Source: an uncultured Aquitalea sp. (GTDB taxonomy: Bacteria; Pseudomonadota; Gammaproteobacteria; Burkholderiales; Chromobacteriaceae). From it: 64,000 bases of DNA. The DNA lies in contig NZ_CAMFLA010000010.1 of the NCBI RefSeq assembly GCF_945957525.1, positions 62,001-126,000 of the forward strand, in the 5' to 3' direction. How positions within the stretch are numbered: the stretch's first letter is position 1; every line of letters starts with the position of its first letter. The notes under the pieces are model-generated. The model saw nothing but the letters and a program-made list of their open reading frames with translations, did no database searches and was not told where the DNA came from. Positions 1 to 8,689 of this stretch are shown piece after piece. A program made the position numbers and the translations under genes.

Positions 1-720
1 CGGCGACAGCGCGATCCAGCCCATCAGCGGCAGCGCCAGCAACGGAATGCACAGCGCGGATTGCACAAAGCGGCTATCGCGCAGCAAGGCGAGGTAAGCA
101 CCGCCCATACGCAGCAGCGGGGTCTTGTCGGCGCCGGCTTGCACGGTTTCCGGCATTTTCCACCACAGCCCCACCAAGGACAGGCCGGACAGGGCGGCAA
201 TCACCACGAAGCAACTGCGCCACGGCGCAACTTCCACCAGCGCGGCGCCGGCCAGCGGGCCGACCAGCGGCGCAATCAGCGCCACATTGGCCATGAGGGC
301 GGTCACCTTGACGGCGGCCTTCTCTTCAAAGGCCTCCTGCACCGCCGCATAACCCACGGCATTGATAAAGCACAGACCCACACCCTGCAGCACGCGCAGC
401 AGCATGAAGGACTCGATGGAGTTGACCCACCAGGTGGCAAGGCAAGCCAGGGTGAAATACACCACGCCGCCCAGCAACACTGGGCGACGGCCGATGCGGT
501 CGGACAAGGGGCCGGTCAGCCAGGGCAGCAAAGCGCCGCCGATGAGAAAGGCGGTCATGGCGGCAGGCACCCAGGAGGCATCCACCAGAAACTCGCGGGT
601 TACCATCAGCATGGCGGGCTGCACCATGTCGTTGGCGATGTAAACGGAAAATTCGAACAGCACCAGCGCCAGGGGAAACAAGAGGTTGGCGGGACTGAGC
701 ACGGCATGACGGGACTGCAT
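1..720 (-). CDS. mdfA: MdfA-type MFS multidrug exporter (3' end cut off by window)
   Basis: The minus strand reads open from an ATG at 720 to the window edge, giving 240 residues of an inner-membrane major facilitator transporter. The N-terminus follows E. coli MdfA closely in order and spacing: a first helix containing LFPLALVLFEFSVYIANDM, then the loop motif GPLSDRIGRRPV, then LLRVLQGVGLCFINAVGYAA and TALMANVALIAPLVGPLAGA. MdfA exports cationic and neutral drugs in exchange for protons. About six of the expected twelve helices are in view; MdfA is about 410 residues, so roughly 170 are missing. The gene is divergent from mrp. The family is clear; the substrate range is inferred. Confidence 0.9.
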   Translation of the reverse strand, partial: MQSRHAVLSPANLLFPLALVLFEFSVYIANDMVQPAMLMVTREFLVDASWVPAAMTAFLIGGALLPWLTGPLSDRIGRRPVLLGGVVYFTLACLATWWVNSIESFMLLRVLQGVGLCFINAVGYAAVQEAFEEKAAVKVTALMANVALIAPLVGPLAGAALVEVAPWRSCFVVIAALSGLSLVGLWWKMPETVQAGADKTPLLRMGGAYLALLRDSRFVQSALCIPLLALPLMGWIALSP

Positions 721-1061
721 GGAGGGTAAAGCCTTTCGTAACCTAAAGATCGTGGCCTGCGGCCTGACGGGGCCGAGCCTGACGCCGCGCAAACGCTATC
801 GCGTCGCGGAAGAAAAAACGATCAATTCTACGCGTCTGCGTCCGGCCCGGCAAGAAAACTCCAGATGAAGCTATTTGGCGAGAGCATGAGCAAGGCCAAT
901 AGCCATGCCGGCAGCGCGGGAGTAACATGGCGCATCCGACCGACGGAGAACCGATGCCAAACCGCGACTGAGCGACCTCTGCGGCGGCTTGGCCGGCGCC
1001 TGCCAGGACGACCGGCGAAAAACAGATTAAAATAGTCGGGTATTCACCCGGAACACCCACC
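721..1061. other. Divergent intergenic region between mdfA and mrp
   Basis: About 340 bases separate the two divergent starts. A 127-codon minus-strand frame crosses the region, but it runs into mrp and looks unlike a protein. No clear hairpin, operator or RNA gene was seen. An AT-rich stretch around 1024-1040 may hold the mrp promoter. No convincing -35/-10 pair could be assigned. Confidence 0.4.
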
Positions 1062-2216
1062 ATGCTTTCCAAATTGACCCAATGGTTCGGCGGCAAGCCG
1101 GACTCAGCCAGCGACAATACCGCCATGAACCTGACCGACGCTCAAGTGATCGAGGCCGTCTCCAGCCTGATCGACGACAACACCGGCAAGCCCTACACCG
1201 CCGCCAAGGCCGTGCGCAACATCAAGCAGAGCACCGACGCGCTCTCTCTGGACGTGGTGCTGGCCTACCCCGCTAACAGCCAGTTCGACAGCGTGCGCCA
1301 GCGCTTCATTGACGCGCTGACACCGTTGGCCGAAGGCCGCCGGGTGGAAGTGACGGTCAGCAGCCAGATCACCAGCCATGCCGCCCAGCGCGGCGTGCCG
1401 CTGCTTGACGGTGTGAAAAATATCATCGCCGTGGCGTCCGGCAAGGGCGGCGTGGGCAAATCCACCACCGCCGTCAACCTGGCGCTGGCTTTGGCCGCGG
1501 AAGGCGCGCGCGTGGGCATTCTGGACGCCGACATCTACGGGCCGTCGCAACCCTTGATGATGGGCCTGCAAGGCCAACGCCCGGAAACGACGGACGGCAA
1601 AAGCCTCAAGCCCATCGAAAATTACGGCATCCAAACCATGTCCATCGGCTATCTGGTGGACACCGACCAGGCCATGGTGTGGCGCGGCCCCATGGTTAGC
1701 CAGGCATTGCAGCAGCTGCTCAACGACACCCGCTGGGACAACCTCGACTATCTGGTCATCGACATGCCGCCAGGCACCGGCGACATCCAGCTGACGCTGT
1801 CGCAAAAAGTACCGGTTACCGGCGCGCTGATCGTCACCACGCCGCAGGACATCGCCCTTCTGGACGCGCGCAAGGGCGTCACCATGTTCAACAAGGTAGG
1901 CGTGCCGATTCTCGGCATGGTGGAAAACATGGCCATTCACGTCTGCAGCCAGTGCGGCCATGCCGAACACATCTTTGGTGAAGGCGGCGCGGCGCGCATG
2001 GCGGCGGATTTCGGTGTGGACGTGCTGGGCTCGCTGCCGCTGGACATGGGCATCCGCCTGGCCGTGGACGAAGGCAAGCCCACCGTGGCTGCCGATCCGG
2101 ATGGCGCCGTGGCCGCGCTCTACAAAGACATCGCCCGCAAGGTGGCGGTGAAAGTGGGCGAGAAGGCGCAGGATTTCTCCAGCAAATTCCCCAAGATCGT
2201 CATTCAGAACAACTGA
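1062..2216 (+). CDS. apbC: Mrp/ApbC P-loop ATPase, iron-sulfur cluster carrier
   Basis: A cytoplasmic 384-residue protein that binds and transfers Fe-S clusters to apoproteins. Residues about 22-100 form the small MIP18-like (DUF59) domain. The MRP/NBP35 ATPase follows, with the deviant Walker A motif SGKGGVGKST at about 126-135, LDADIYGPSQP near 154, VIDMPPGTGD near 232, and the cluster-binding CxxC at Cys295 and Cys298. Length matches the proteobacterial Mrp family. The ATG at 1062 is used; a second ATG at residue 22 sits at the start of the conserved domain and is a possible alternative, because the upstream ribosome site is weak. murI follows 10 bases downstream. Confidence 0.95.
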   Translation: MLSKLTQWFGGKPDSASDNTAMNLTDAQVIEAVSSLIDDNTGKPYTAAKAVRNIKQSTDALSLDVVLAYPANSQFDSVRQRFIDALTPLAEGRRVEVTVSSQITSHAAQRGVPLLDGVKNIIAVASGKGGVGKSTTAVNLALALAAEGARVGILDADIYGPSQPLMMGLQGQRPETTDGKSLKPIENYGIQTMSIGYLVDTDQAMVWRGPMVSQALQQLLNDTRWDNLDYLVIDMPPGTGDIQLTLSQKVPVTGALIVTTPQDIALLDARKGVTMFNKVGVPILGMVENMAIHVCSQCGHAEHIFGEGGAARMAADFGVDVLGSLPLDMGIRLAVDEGKPTVAADPDGAVAALYKDIARKVAVKVGEKAQDFSSKFPKIVIQNN

Positions 2217-2226
2217 TCGCCGCCGC

Positions 2227-3012
2227 ATGATCGCAATGCACGACTCGGGCCTGGGCGGGCTTTCCATCTGGCGCGCGGTGCGCGCCGCCCTGCCCCGCTG
2301 GCCCATTACCTATCTGGCCGACCAGGCCTACTGCCCCTACGGCCCGCGCAGTCGGCAGGAGATCATCGACCGCAGCCTGGCCATCGGCCATTACCTGATG
2401 AGCCAGGGGGCCACCATTCTGGTGGTGGCCTGCAATACCGCCACCACGGCGGCCATTACCGCCTTGCGGCGCGAGTTGCCCATCCCCATCGTTGGCGTGG
2501 AGCCGGCCATCAAACCGGCCGCCGCCGCCAGCCGCACGAGACGCATCGCCGTGCTGGCCACCCAGGCCACGCTGGCCAGCGAGCGGGTGCAAACCTTGCT
2601 GGACACCCACGCCAACGGCGTGGAAGTGTTGCGCCGGCCCGGCCACGGCTGGGTGGAACAAGTGGAAGCCGGCGAGCTGGACAGCCCCCTCACCCGCCAA
2701 GTGGTGGCCGAGGTGGTATCGCCGCTGCTGGCGCAAAACATCGACCACATCGCACTGGGCTGTACCCATTACCCCTTTCTCGCGCCTTTGATCCGCGAGC
2801 TCACCGGCGACGCCATTGCACTCTACGACCCGGCCGAGGCTATCGCTCGCCGTGTGGTGTCGCAGCTGAAACAGCATGCCAGTGACAGCCAGGCCGATCA
2901 TTGCTACCGTTTCATCACCACCGCCGACGATGCCGGGCCGATGGCGCGCATGCTGCCCATCCTGATCGGTCGACACGACGCGGTGGAATCCCATCCTCTG
3001 GAGACGCCATGA
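2227..3012 (+). CDS. murI: Glutamate racemase
   Basis: Converts L- to D-glutamate for peptidoglycan synthesis in the cytoplasm. The 261-residue protein has the family signature DSGLGGLS at its N-terminus. The two catalytic cysteines lie in VACNTATT (Cys69) and ALGCTHYPF (Cys179). Length is normal for MurI. A second ATG three codons in is equally possible. The stop codon overlaps the start of the following ribonuclease gene (ATGA), so murI, the RNase and the barstar gene are probably translationally coupled. Confidence 0.95.
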   Translation: MIAMHDSGLGGLSIWRAVRAALPRWPITYLADQAYCPYGPRSRQEIIDRSLAIGHYLMSQGATILVVACNTATTAAITALRRELPIPIVGVEPAIKPAAAASRTRRIAVLATQATLASERVQTLLDTHANGVEVLRRPGHGWVEQVEAGELDSPLTRQVVAEVVSPLLAQNIDHIALGCTHYPFLAPLIRELTGDAIALYDPAEAIARRVVSQLKQHASDSQADHCYRFITTADDAGPMARMLPILIGRHDAVESHPLETP

Positions 3013-3461
3013 CACGCCTGCCCGCCCTGATCGCCTCGCTGATGCTGTTTTGCCTGCCATTGACGCCGGCGTTTGCCGCCAGCTGTACAGACGTGGCGGT
3101 GGACGTGAACCGGCAAGCCGGCAACCGGCTGGACAACCAAGAACTGGCCAGCGTGATTGCCAGCCTGGGCAAAACCGGTCGCCTGCCGGACAAATTCGTC
3201 AGCAAACGCCAAGCCCAGGCCGCCGGCTGGCAGCCCGGCCGCAGCCTGTGGAGCGTGCCGGGCCTGCAGGGCAAGTCCATCGGCGGCGACCGCTTCGGCA
3301 ATTTCGAAAAACGTTTGCCGAAAGGGCAATGGCAAGAGGCGGACCTGAACTATAAAGGAGGCAAGCGCGGCGCTTACCGCATCGTCTTCTCCCGCGACGG
3401 CCAGCGCTTTGTCACCGTCGACCACTACAACCGCTTCATCGAGGTGCCGGCATGCCAATGA
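3009..3461 (+). CDS. Secreted barnase-type ribonuclease
   Basis: A 150-residue guanyl-preferring RNase of the N1/T1 (barnase) family. Residues 1-24 form a signal peptide ending in AFAA, so the mature enzyme should be exported. The mature part aligns motif by motif with barnase: LPDKFVSKRQAQAAGW, GKSIGGD, WQEADLNY (catalytic Glu110), RIVFSRDG (Arg124) and DHYNRF (His139). The start at 3009 is chosen because it begins the signal peptide and overlaps the murI stop. The barstar-type inhibitor gene overlaps its 3' end, as expected for a toxic nuclease with an intracellular antidote. A role in nutrient acquisition or in competition cannot be told apart from sequence. Confidence 0.92.
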   Translation: MTRLPALIASLMLFCLPLTPAFAASCTDVAVDVNRQAGNRLDNQELASVIASLGKTGRLPDKFVSKRQAQAAGWQPGRSLWSVPGLQGKSIGGDRFGNFEKRLPKGQWQEADLNYKGGKRGAYRIVFSRDGQRFVTVDHYNRFIEVPACQ

Positions 3462-3730
3462 CCACCTGCCACTTGCAGCACATCGCCACCATCGACCAGT
3501 TCTATGATGAACTGACCAAACAGCTCAAGCTGCCGTCGCACTTCGGCCGCAATCTGGACGCGCTGTACGATAGCCTCATCGCCGACGTCAAAGGCCCGTT
3601 CGAGCTGGTATGGCGCGAAACCGATGCCTCGCGCCAGTCGCTGGGCATTGATCTCTACTCCACCTTGCTGGAGATTCTGGAATCGGTCGCAGAAGAACGC
3701 GGCGACGTGATTCTGGACATCCATCACTAA
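3452..3730 (+). CDS. Barstar-family ribonuclease inhibitor
   Basis: A 92-residue cytoplasmic inhibitor of the barstar family, expected to block any RNase that stays inside the cell. The signature LPSHFGRNLDALYDSL keeps the two acidic residues (Asp36, Asp40) that match barstar Asp35 and Asp39, the residues that plug the barnase active site. It starts within the last codons of the RNase gene, with GAGGTG upstream of the ATG at 3452. The second ATG two codons later is also possible. Pairing with the adjacent nuclease is inferred from the overlap and the family match. Confidence 0.93.
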   Translation: MPMTTCHLQHIATIDQFYDELTKQLKLPSHFGRNLDALYDSLIADVKGPFELVWRETDASRQSLGIDLYSTLLEILESVAEERGDVILDIHH

Positions 3731-3805
3731 GAGCCGCCAACCAAGCTTCGCCGCACGCCTGAGCCAAGGCAGGCCCAAGCCGCCGTCCATCTTCCCCCTC
3801 CATGC

Positions 3806-3828
3806 AAAAGGCGCCTTTCGGCGCCTTT
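3806..3828. terminator. Bidirectional terminator between barstar and aminotransferase genes
   Basis: A short perfect stem (AGGCGCC and GGCGCCT around TTTC) is flanked by an A-run on one side and a T-run on the other. It lies between two convergent genes. Confidence 0.75.
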
Positions 3829-3847
3829 GGTGTTTCATGCCCGGCAA

Positions 3848-4999
3848 TCAAGCCAGCTTGCCGATGCGGGCCACCGCTTCGGCCAACCTGTCGATGCCGG
3901 TGGTGTAGGCCACCCTGACATAACGCTCCGGCTGATTAAAGCCAAAATCCGCACCCGGCGTTATCGCCACATGCCCCTCTTCCAGCAAGCGCCGGCAATA
4001 GGCAAAGCTGTCGTCGGTCACTGCGCTGACATCCGCGTACACATAAAACGCGCCTTCCGGCGCGGCAGGCAAGCGCCAGCCCAGTTGCGGCAAGGCCTGC
4101 AGCAGGTAATCACGCCGCCGGCCAAACTCCGCACGCCGCGTTTCCAGCTCGTCCAGCACCTCTGGACTGAAGGCCGCCAATGCTGCGCGCTGCGCCATGG
4201 ACGGCGGGCACAGAAACAGGTTTTGCGCCAGCCGCAGGGCCGGCTCCACCAACTCCGGCGGCACCACCAGCCAGCCCAACCGCCAGCCGGTCATCTGGAA
4301 ATATTTGGAAAAACTGTTGATGACGATGGCGTCCGGCGCCACCGACAACGCCGTAGGCGCGTCGCAACCATATGTCAGCCCGTGGTAGATCTCGTCCACG
4401 ATCAAGGCCCCGCCTCGGACGCGACACGCCTGCGCCAACGCCGCCAGTTCACCAGCGGACAACAAAGTGCCGGTGGGGTTGGCCGGGCTGGCCACCATGG
4501 CCGCCACGCTGCGCGGCGTCCATGCCTGCGCCACATCGCTGGCCAGCAACTGGAACCGTTGTTCCGACCCCACAGCCACGCCCAACGGCCGGCCACCAAG
4601 CAGGCTGACAAAATGGCGGTTGCACGGATACGTGGGGTCGGCCATCACGACCTCATCGCCCTCGTCCACCAACAGGCTCAACGCAATCTGCAAAGCGCCC
4701 GAAGCGCCGGGAGTGACAATCACCCGTTCCGGCGCCACCGCCACACCGTAACGTTGCTGGTAAAAACCGGAGATGGCCTGACGCAGCTCGGGCAAGCCTT
4801 GCGCCGCCGTATAAAAAGTATGGCCGTCGCTCAGCGCCTGGCGACCAGCATCCACGATGGCTTGCGGCGTGGGGAAGTCGGGCTCCCCCACTTCCAGATG
4901 AATGACGTCATGACCATCGGCCTGCAACTGGCGGGCACGCTCGAGGATGGCCATAACCTGAAAGGGCCCGATATCGCCCATGCGGCTGGAGAGTTTCAC
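3848..4999 (-). CDS. Class I/II PLP-dependent aminotransferase
   Basis: A 383-residue cytoplasmic fold-type I aminotransferase. The N-terminal pattern is SDIGPFQVM-like, with HLEVGEPDFPTP near residue 34, TPGASGAL near 97, ASPANPTGT near 170, VDEIYHGLTY near 201, and SFSKYFQMTGWRLGW containing the PLP-binding lysine (Lys232). The GTG at 4999 (read as MKLSSRMGD) is preferred; the ATG six codons later is the alternative. The longer open frame upstream to 5290 lacks protein-like character. It resembles AspC/YfdZ-type enzymes, but the amino-acid substrate cannot be set from sequence. It is convergent with the barstar gene and divergent from the symporter. Confidence 0.88.
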   Translation of the reverse strand: MKLSSRMGDIGPFQVMAILERARQLQADGHDVIHLEVGEPDFPTPQAIVDAGRQALSDGHTFYTAAQGLPELRQAISGFYQQRYGVAVAPERVIVTPGASGALQIALSLLVDEGDEVVMADPTYPCNRHFVSLLGGRPLGVAVGSEQRFQLLASDVAQAWTPRSVAAMVASPANPTGTLLSAGELAALAQACRVRGGALIVDEIYHGLTYGCDAPTALSVAPDAIVINSFSKYFQMTGWRLGWLVVPPELVEPALRLAQNLFLCPPSMAQRAALAAFSPEVLDELETRRAEFGRRRDYLLQALPQLGWRLPAAPEGAFYVYADVSAVTDDSFAYCRRLLEEGHVAITPGADFGFNQPERYVRVAYTTGIDRLAEAVARIGKLA

Positions 5000-5435
5000 T
5001 GATGACTTTCTTTGTCCTGGCGACAGCCGGCTGCGGCATTCCGGCAACGCTTTCGCGCCCGCTGTCTGTCTTCTGATCCCGCCTGCCAGTTTACCCCCCG
5101 CCCCAGCCCCGCTCCAGTCGGCAAGCCGGCGCGCAGCCTGCGCTTGCCCGCACGGCATGCGGCTTCTCGGCAAGGCGCGCCAGGACAAATCCGAACCGCA
5201 GGTTTCGAAAAATGACATTTTAAGGCAGACAGCTTGTCCCACCTTCTCTATAATCACGCCCTTCTTTAGCTCATTGTCTTTTAATAACAATGAGATGCAG
5301 AAAAACGGCTCACGATTTCACAGAAAATCAACACAACAACAAAGCCGGTTTCGAATCCAACGGCATCGTTTTCGATCAGACAACACGCCGCGGATTCCTT
5401 GACGCTCCCCCTTACAAACACTGCAGAGACACTCT
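5000..5435. other. Divergent intergenic region upstream of the symporter
   Basis: This 436-base gap becomes clearly AT-richer from about 5210 to 5400. A perfect TATAAT lies at 5249-5254, reading toward the symporter, with no good -35 at standard spacing, so the promoter may need an activator. The implied leader of about 170 bases shows no hairpin or leader peptide that I can support. Confidence 0.45.
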
Positions 5436-6665
5436 ATGAAGTCCAAGAAACTGACTACCTTCATTCTGCTGGGCATGGTGCTGGGCATTCTCACCGGCTA
5501 TCTGGTGCGCGAACTGGCAGGCACCGAATCCGCCATCAAGTCTTTCGCCGACACCATCTCCATCCTCACCGATATCTTCCTGCGCCTGATCAAGATGATC
5601 ATCGCCCCGCTGGTATTCTCCACGCTGGTGGTGGGCATCGCCAAAATGGGCGACGGCAAAGCAGTAGGCCGCATCGGCGGCAAAACCATGCTGTGGTTCA
5701 TCTCCGCCTCGCTGATGTCGCTGACACTGGGTCTGATCATGGTGAACCTGCTGCAACCGGGCGTAGCGCTCAACCTGCCCTTGCCGGACCTGCACGCGGA
5801 CAGCGGCATCAAGGCCAGCGCCATCTCCCTGAAGGACTTCGTCACTCACGCCATCCCCAAGAGCGTGTTTGAAGCCATGTCCAACAATGAAATCCTGCAA
5901 ATCGTGGTGTTCTCCGTCTTCTTCGGCAGCGCTATGGCCGTGCTGGGCGACGTGGCCAAGCCGCTGATTCACATCATCGACGTGGTGGCCCACGTGATGC
6001 TGAAGGTGACGTCCTATGTGATGAACTTCGCCCCGCTGGCGGTATTCGGCGCCATCGCCGCCACCGTGGCCAAGGAAGGCCTGGGCGTGCTGGGCGTGTA
6101 CGGCAAATTCATGGCCGAGTTCTACCTGGCCATCGGCGTGCTCTGGCTGCTGCTTATCCTGGCCGGCGCCATGTTTGTCGGCCGCCGCGTCTGGAGGCTG
6201 ATCGGCATGATGCGCGAACCGCTGCTGCTCTCCTTCACCACCGCCAGCTCCGAAGCCGCCTACCCCAAAACGCTGGAACAACTGGAACGCTTCGGCTGCT
6301 CCAACAAGATCGCCAGTTTCGTACTACCCATGGGCTACTCCTTCAACCTGGACGGCTCGATGATGTACTGCACCTTCGCCGTCATCTTCATCGCCCAGGC
6401 CTACGGCATCGAGCTGACGCTGGCGCAAGAAGTCACCATGCTGCTTATCCTCATGCTCACCTCCAAGGGCATGGCCGGCGTGCCGCGCGCCTCGCTGGTG
6501 GTCATCGCCGCCACGCTGGCGCAATTCAACATTCCGGAAGCCGGCCTCTTGCTGCTGCTGGGCATCGACCACTTCCTGGACATGGGACGCTCCGCCACCA
6601 ACGTGGTAGGCAACTCCATCGCCACCGCCGTGGTGGCCAAGTGGGAAGGCGAGCTCAAGCACTGA
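5436..6665 (+). CDS. Dicarboxylate/amino acid:cation symporter (DAACS family)
   Basis: A 409-residue inner-membrane transporter of the GltP/DctA family, moving acidic amino acids or C4-dicarboxylates with protons or sodium. Features in order: hydrophobic helices from residue 8 on; RLIKMIIAPLVFSTLVVGI near 50; the serine-rich re-entrant loop TASSEAAYP near 270; MGYSFNLDGSMMY near 292; SKGMAGVPRASLVV near 345; and GIDHFLDMGRSATNVVGNS near 380. These cover the substrate and cation sites. The loop reads ASSEAAYP, not the SSSESALP of E. coli DctA, so the substrate is left open. A tRNA-Ser gene with its own promoter follows. Confidence 0.92.
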   Translation: MKSKKLTTFILLGMVLGILTGYLVRELAGTESAIKSFADTISILTDIFLRLIKMIIAPLVFSTLVVGIAKMGDGKAVGRIGGKTMLWFISASLMSLTLGLIMVNLLQPGVALNLPLPDLHADSGIKASAISLKDFVTHAIPKSVFEAMSNNEILQIVVFSVFFGSAMAVLGDVAKPLIHIIDVVAHVMLKVTSYVMNFAPLAVFGAIAATVAKEGLGVLGVYGKFMAEFYLAIGVLWLLLILAGAMFVGRRVWRLIGMMREPLLLSFTTASSEAAYPKTLEQLERFGCSNKIASFVLPMGYSFNLDGSMMYCTFAVIFIAQAYGIELTLAQEVTMLLILMLTSKGMAGVPRASLVVIAATLAQFNIPEAGLLLLLGIDHFLDMGRSATNVVGNSIATAVVAKWEGELKH

Positions 6666-6697
6666 GCGGCGCCGGCAGATTCTCTTCGGCCAACGTC

Positions 6698-6726
6698 TTG
6701 ACAGCCGACGGGACCCTGCCTACAAT
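6698..6726 (+). promoter_or_regulatory. Sigma-70 promoter of tRNA-Ser
   Basis: A consensus TTGACA at 6698-6703 is followed by 17 bases and TACAAT at 6721-6726. The tRNA begins 16 bases after the -10. One copy of the 11-mer GTTGGCCGAAG (minus strand) sits just upstream at 6684-6694. Confidence 0.85.
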
Positions 6727-6741
6727 CGCCTGCTCTGAGTC

Positions 6742-6837
<96 letters not shown>

Positions 6838-6843
6838 GCAATT

Positions 6844-6872
6844 AAGCCCTTGAGAAATCAAGGGCTTTTTTG
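6844..6872 (+). terminator. Rho-independent terminator of tRNA-Ser
   Basis: The stem AGCCCTTGA/TCAAGGGCT with loop GAAA is followed by six T residues. The same terminator is carried, nearly unchanged, behind both downstream copies of the tRNA 3' half (8662 and 10699). Confidence 0.92.
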
Positions 6873-6915
6873 TTTTCCAATCTCAAGAAATTTACAATTT
6901 CTGTCGCAGACTCCC

Positions 6916-7033
6916 TTCTACAAAACGCATTTTTCTTCTACAAAACCACTTCATTGATGACTTACATGTAGCTGATTTCTTTGAAATTAGTCGCTGAAAT
7001 CAGTCAGGTAGATACGATCCGTTTTTTGTAGAA
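6916..7033. repeat. TTCTACAAAA repeats at the left end of insertion 1
   Basis: Exact copies of TTCTACAAAA lie at 6916-6925 and 6936-6945, and an inverted copy at 7024-7033. More copies are found at 8478-8487, 8537-8546 (inverted), 8734-8743 and 8754-8763. They cluster at the ends of the insertions, where arm-type recombinase or excisionase sites would be expected. That role is inferred. Confidence 0.7.
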
Positions 7034-7084
7034 TGCCAATTGGATCACCCTACCCTACTTGACCTTTGAACTCTCTACTCGAGG

Positions 7085-8461
7085 ATGCGAATAATATTGG
7101 GCACGGCTAAATTCAAGACTCCTTACATTCCGCATTACTTCAAAGATAAGGCTCAGGAGTTCATCGGCAATCGCCTTGGGTGGTTTACCGCAGGAGTCTC
7201 CTCGTCCATCGCATGGCCACAAGAGGATGTTCTTGTTGTCTACGACGGAACAGAGTTCTTGTTGCGTGGTTGTGCGGTAGGTGGCAAGCAGGAACCGCCC
7301 TGCATCAGCACTCCTTGCCCTAGTGACAACTTCGACGATGCCTTTGCCCGAATACTTCGATTTGTGTCAGTTCTGGGCTGGTTTAAAGGTGGCTATGTTG
7401 ATGTGTCGGGCTACACATGGAGTACCCATCCTATTCGCTATGGCCACCTACAAAACTCCTTCACAACTATGACTCAGGGTGGTCCACATTGCTTCGACTG
7501 TACCTACATGCCCATCATCGAGGACGACCGGGTCCGCAAAGCGCTGGCGTTTTGTAGGGAAGGTCGCAGACTAAGGTATGCGCACGAGGCGTACTCATTC
7601 CTGAGTTTTTTCAAGGTGCTGGAATCGCAGTTCAAGAAAAAGGAAGCAAAAGATAGAGTTGCTTGGATCGAACGCAATCTCGACAAACTAGATGGTCATG
7701 CAGCAAAGCGCGTCGCCGAATTACGATCTCAAGGTGTCAACGTGAGCAAGCATCTCTTCGACTCAGGACGCTGCGCGGTGGCGCATGCCAGCCTTGATGG
7801 GGACATTGTTGACCCCGACATTCCAGCAGACCGCAGGCAAATCGGCGCAGATCTTGACATCATCGAAGGCTTAGCCAATCGGTATCTCGCTGAGGAAGTC
7901 TGCGTGCCCACAGAGATGACGGTCTACCGCACGCGTGACAGATTGGAACCTTGGTACCCCCTGATGGATGCTGATGGACTGGTGAAGCTGAAGGCTGGCG
8001 AGGAAATCACTGACGCAGCTGAGCTTGGGCAATTGGCGGGTGCCAAAGTCACTGTTCGACTTTGGCCGCGTGAGCCTGATGAGAACCTTAAGGACATGAC
8101 CATAATTCCTTTCGAATCTGGGCCTAGCCTAGTGAAGTTCTACGCCGTTAATCAGCGAGAAACAATTCTCCTGACATTCGGCCTAGATGCAAACGAAACA
8201 CGTATGCATGCGCTACTTGATGAAGGAGGAATAACCGAACAGACCAATGAACTCACAGAGGATGAGGTTGCCACATACACCCGCTACTTGCACAGCGTGG
8301 TGGGTAATGCGCAAGTTGAACTGTTGATTGATGGTGTCGAACCAGTCCGCTGTGAAATCATCATCCCCACGAACATCTTCCCACGCAACCCAGAAGAGGC
8401 CGTGCTAGAGTCGGTTGAAGCCTTTCGGCACAAACGAGGACACCAAAAATCCCAAGCCTAA
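7085..8461 (+). CDS. Large protein with HEPN-like RX4H motif, cargo of tRNA-Ser insertion 1
   Basis: A 458-residue protein with no signal peptide or membrane helices. The middle part (about 148-240) is helical in appearance and reads like an ApeA/MauJ-type HEPN segment: LRYAHEAYSFLSFFKVLESQF near 163-183 and GRCAVAHA near 228-235. The latter contains Arg229-X4-His234, the RX4-6H signature of HEPN ribonucleases. Residues 1-145 and 245-458 match nothing I recognise. A stop lies in frame six codons upstream, so the ATG at 7085 is the first start; GAGG abuts it with little spacing. Base composition is poorer in GC than the flanking chromosome. The family call is tentative. A defence or toxin role is inferred from the motif and island setting. 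Confidence 0.7.
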   Translation: MRIILGTAKFKTPYIPHYFKDKAQEFIGNRLGWFTAGVSSSIAWPQEDVLVVYDGTEFLLRGCAVGGKQEPPCISTPCPSDNFDDAFARILRFVSVLGWFKGGYVDVSGYTWSTHPIRYGHLQNSFTTMTQGGPHCFDCTYMPIIEDDRVRKALAFCREGRRLRYAHEAYSFLSFFKVLESQFKKKEAKDRVAWIERNLDKLDGHAAKRVAELRSQGVNVSKHLFDSGRCAVAHASLDGDIVDPDIPADRRQIGADLDIIEGLANRYLAEEVCVPTEMTVYRTRDRLEPWYPLMDADGLVKLKAGEEITDAAELGQLAGAKVTVRLWPREPDENLKDMTIIPFESGPSLVKFYAVNQRETILLTFGLDANETRMHALLDEGGITEQTNELTEDEVATYTRYLHSVVGNAQVELLIDGVEPVRCEIIIPTNIFPRNPEEAVLESVEAFRHKRGHQKSQA

Positions 8462-8477
8462 ATTCCTTGCCAGACCC

Positions 8478-8546
8478 TTCTACAAAATTTAGCGCACCCA
8501 CGCAAAATAAGGCAGAAATAGGTAGCAAAGGTGGTATTTTGTAGAA
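8478..8546. repeat. TTCTACAAAA inverted pair at the right end of insertion 1
   Basis: TTCTACAAAA at 8478-8487 faces its inverted copy at 8537-8546, between the cargo gene stop and the second tRNA 3' copy. This mirrors the arrangement at the left end of the same insertion. Confidence 0.65.
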
Positions 8547-8590
8547 TGAAAATTGAGATAACAACCTGATTCTGTTGAATTTGCAACCAA

Positions 8591-8655
<65 letters not shown>

Positions 8656-8661
8656 ACATCT

Positions 8662-8689
8662 AAGCCCTTGAGAAATCAAGGGCTTTTTT
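8662..8689 (+). terminator. Copy of the tRNA-Ser terminator, junction of insertions
   Basis: The same AGCCCTTGA stem-loop and T-run as behind the intact tRNA. It should also stop read-through from insertion 1 into insertion 2. Confidence 0.85.

Noticed and set aside
61-729. Long plus-strand open frames at the left edge
   Set aside because: They are low-complexity His/Gln/Gly-rich shadows of mdfA on the opposite strand, which reads clearly as an MFS transporter.
743-1126. 127-codon minus-strand ORF between mdfA and mrp
   Set aside because: It runs into the mrp coding region and shows no protein-like pattern or family match.
5226-5254. Full sigma-70 promoter for the symporter
   Set aside because: The TATAAT is perfect, but no acceptable -35 lies at 16-18 bases, so only the -10 is reported.
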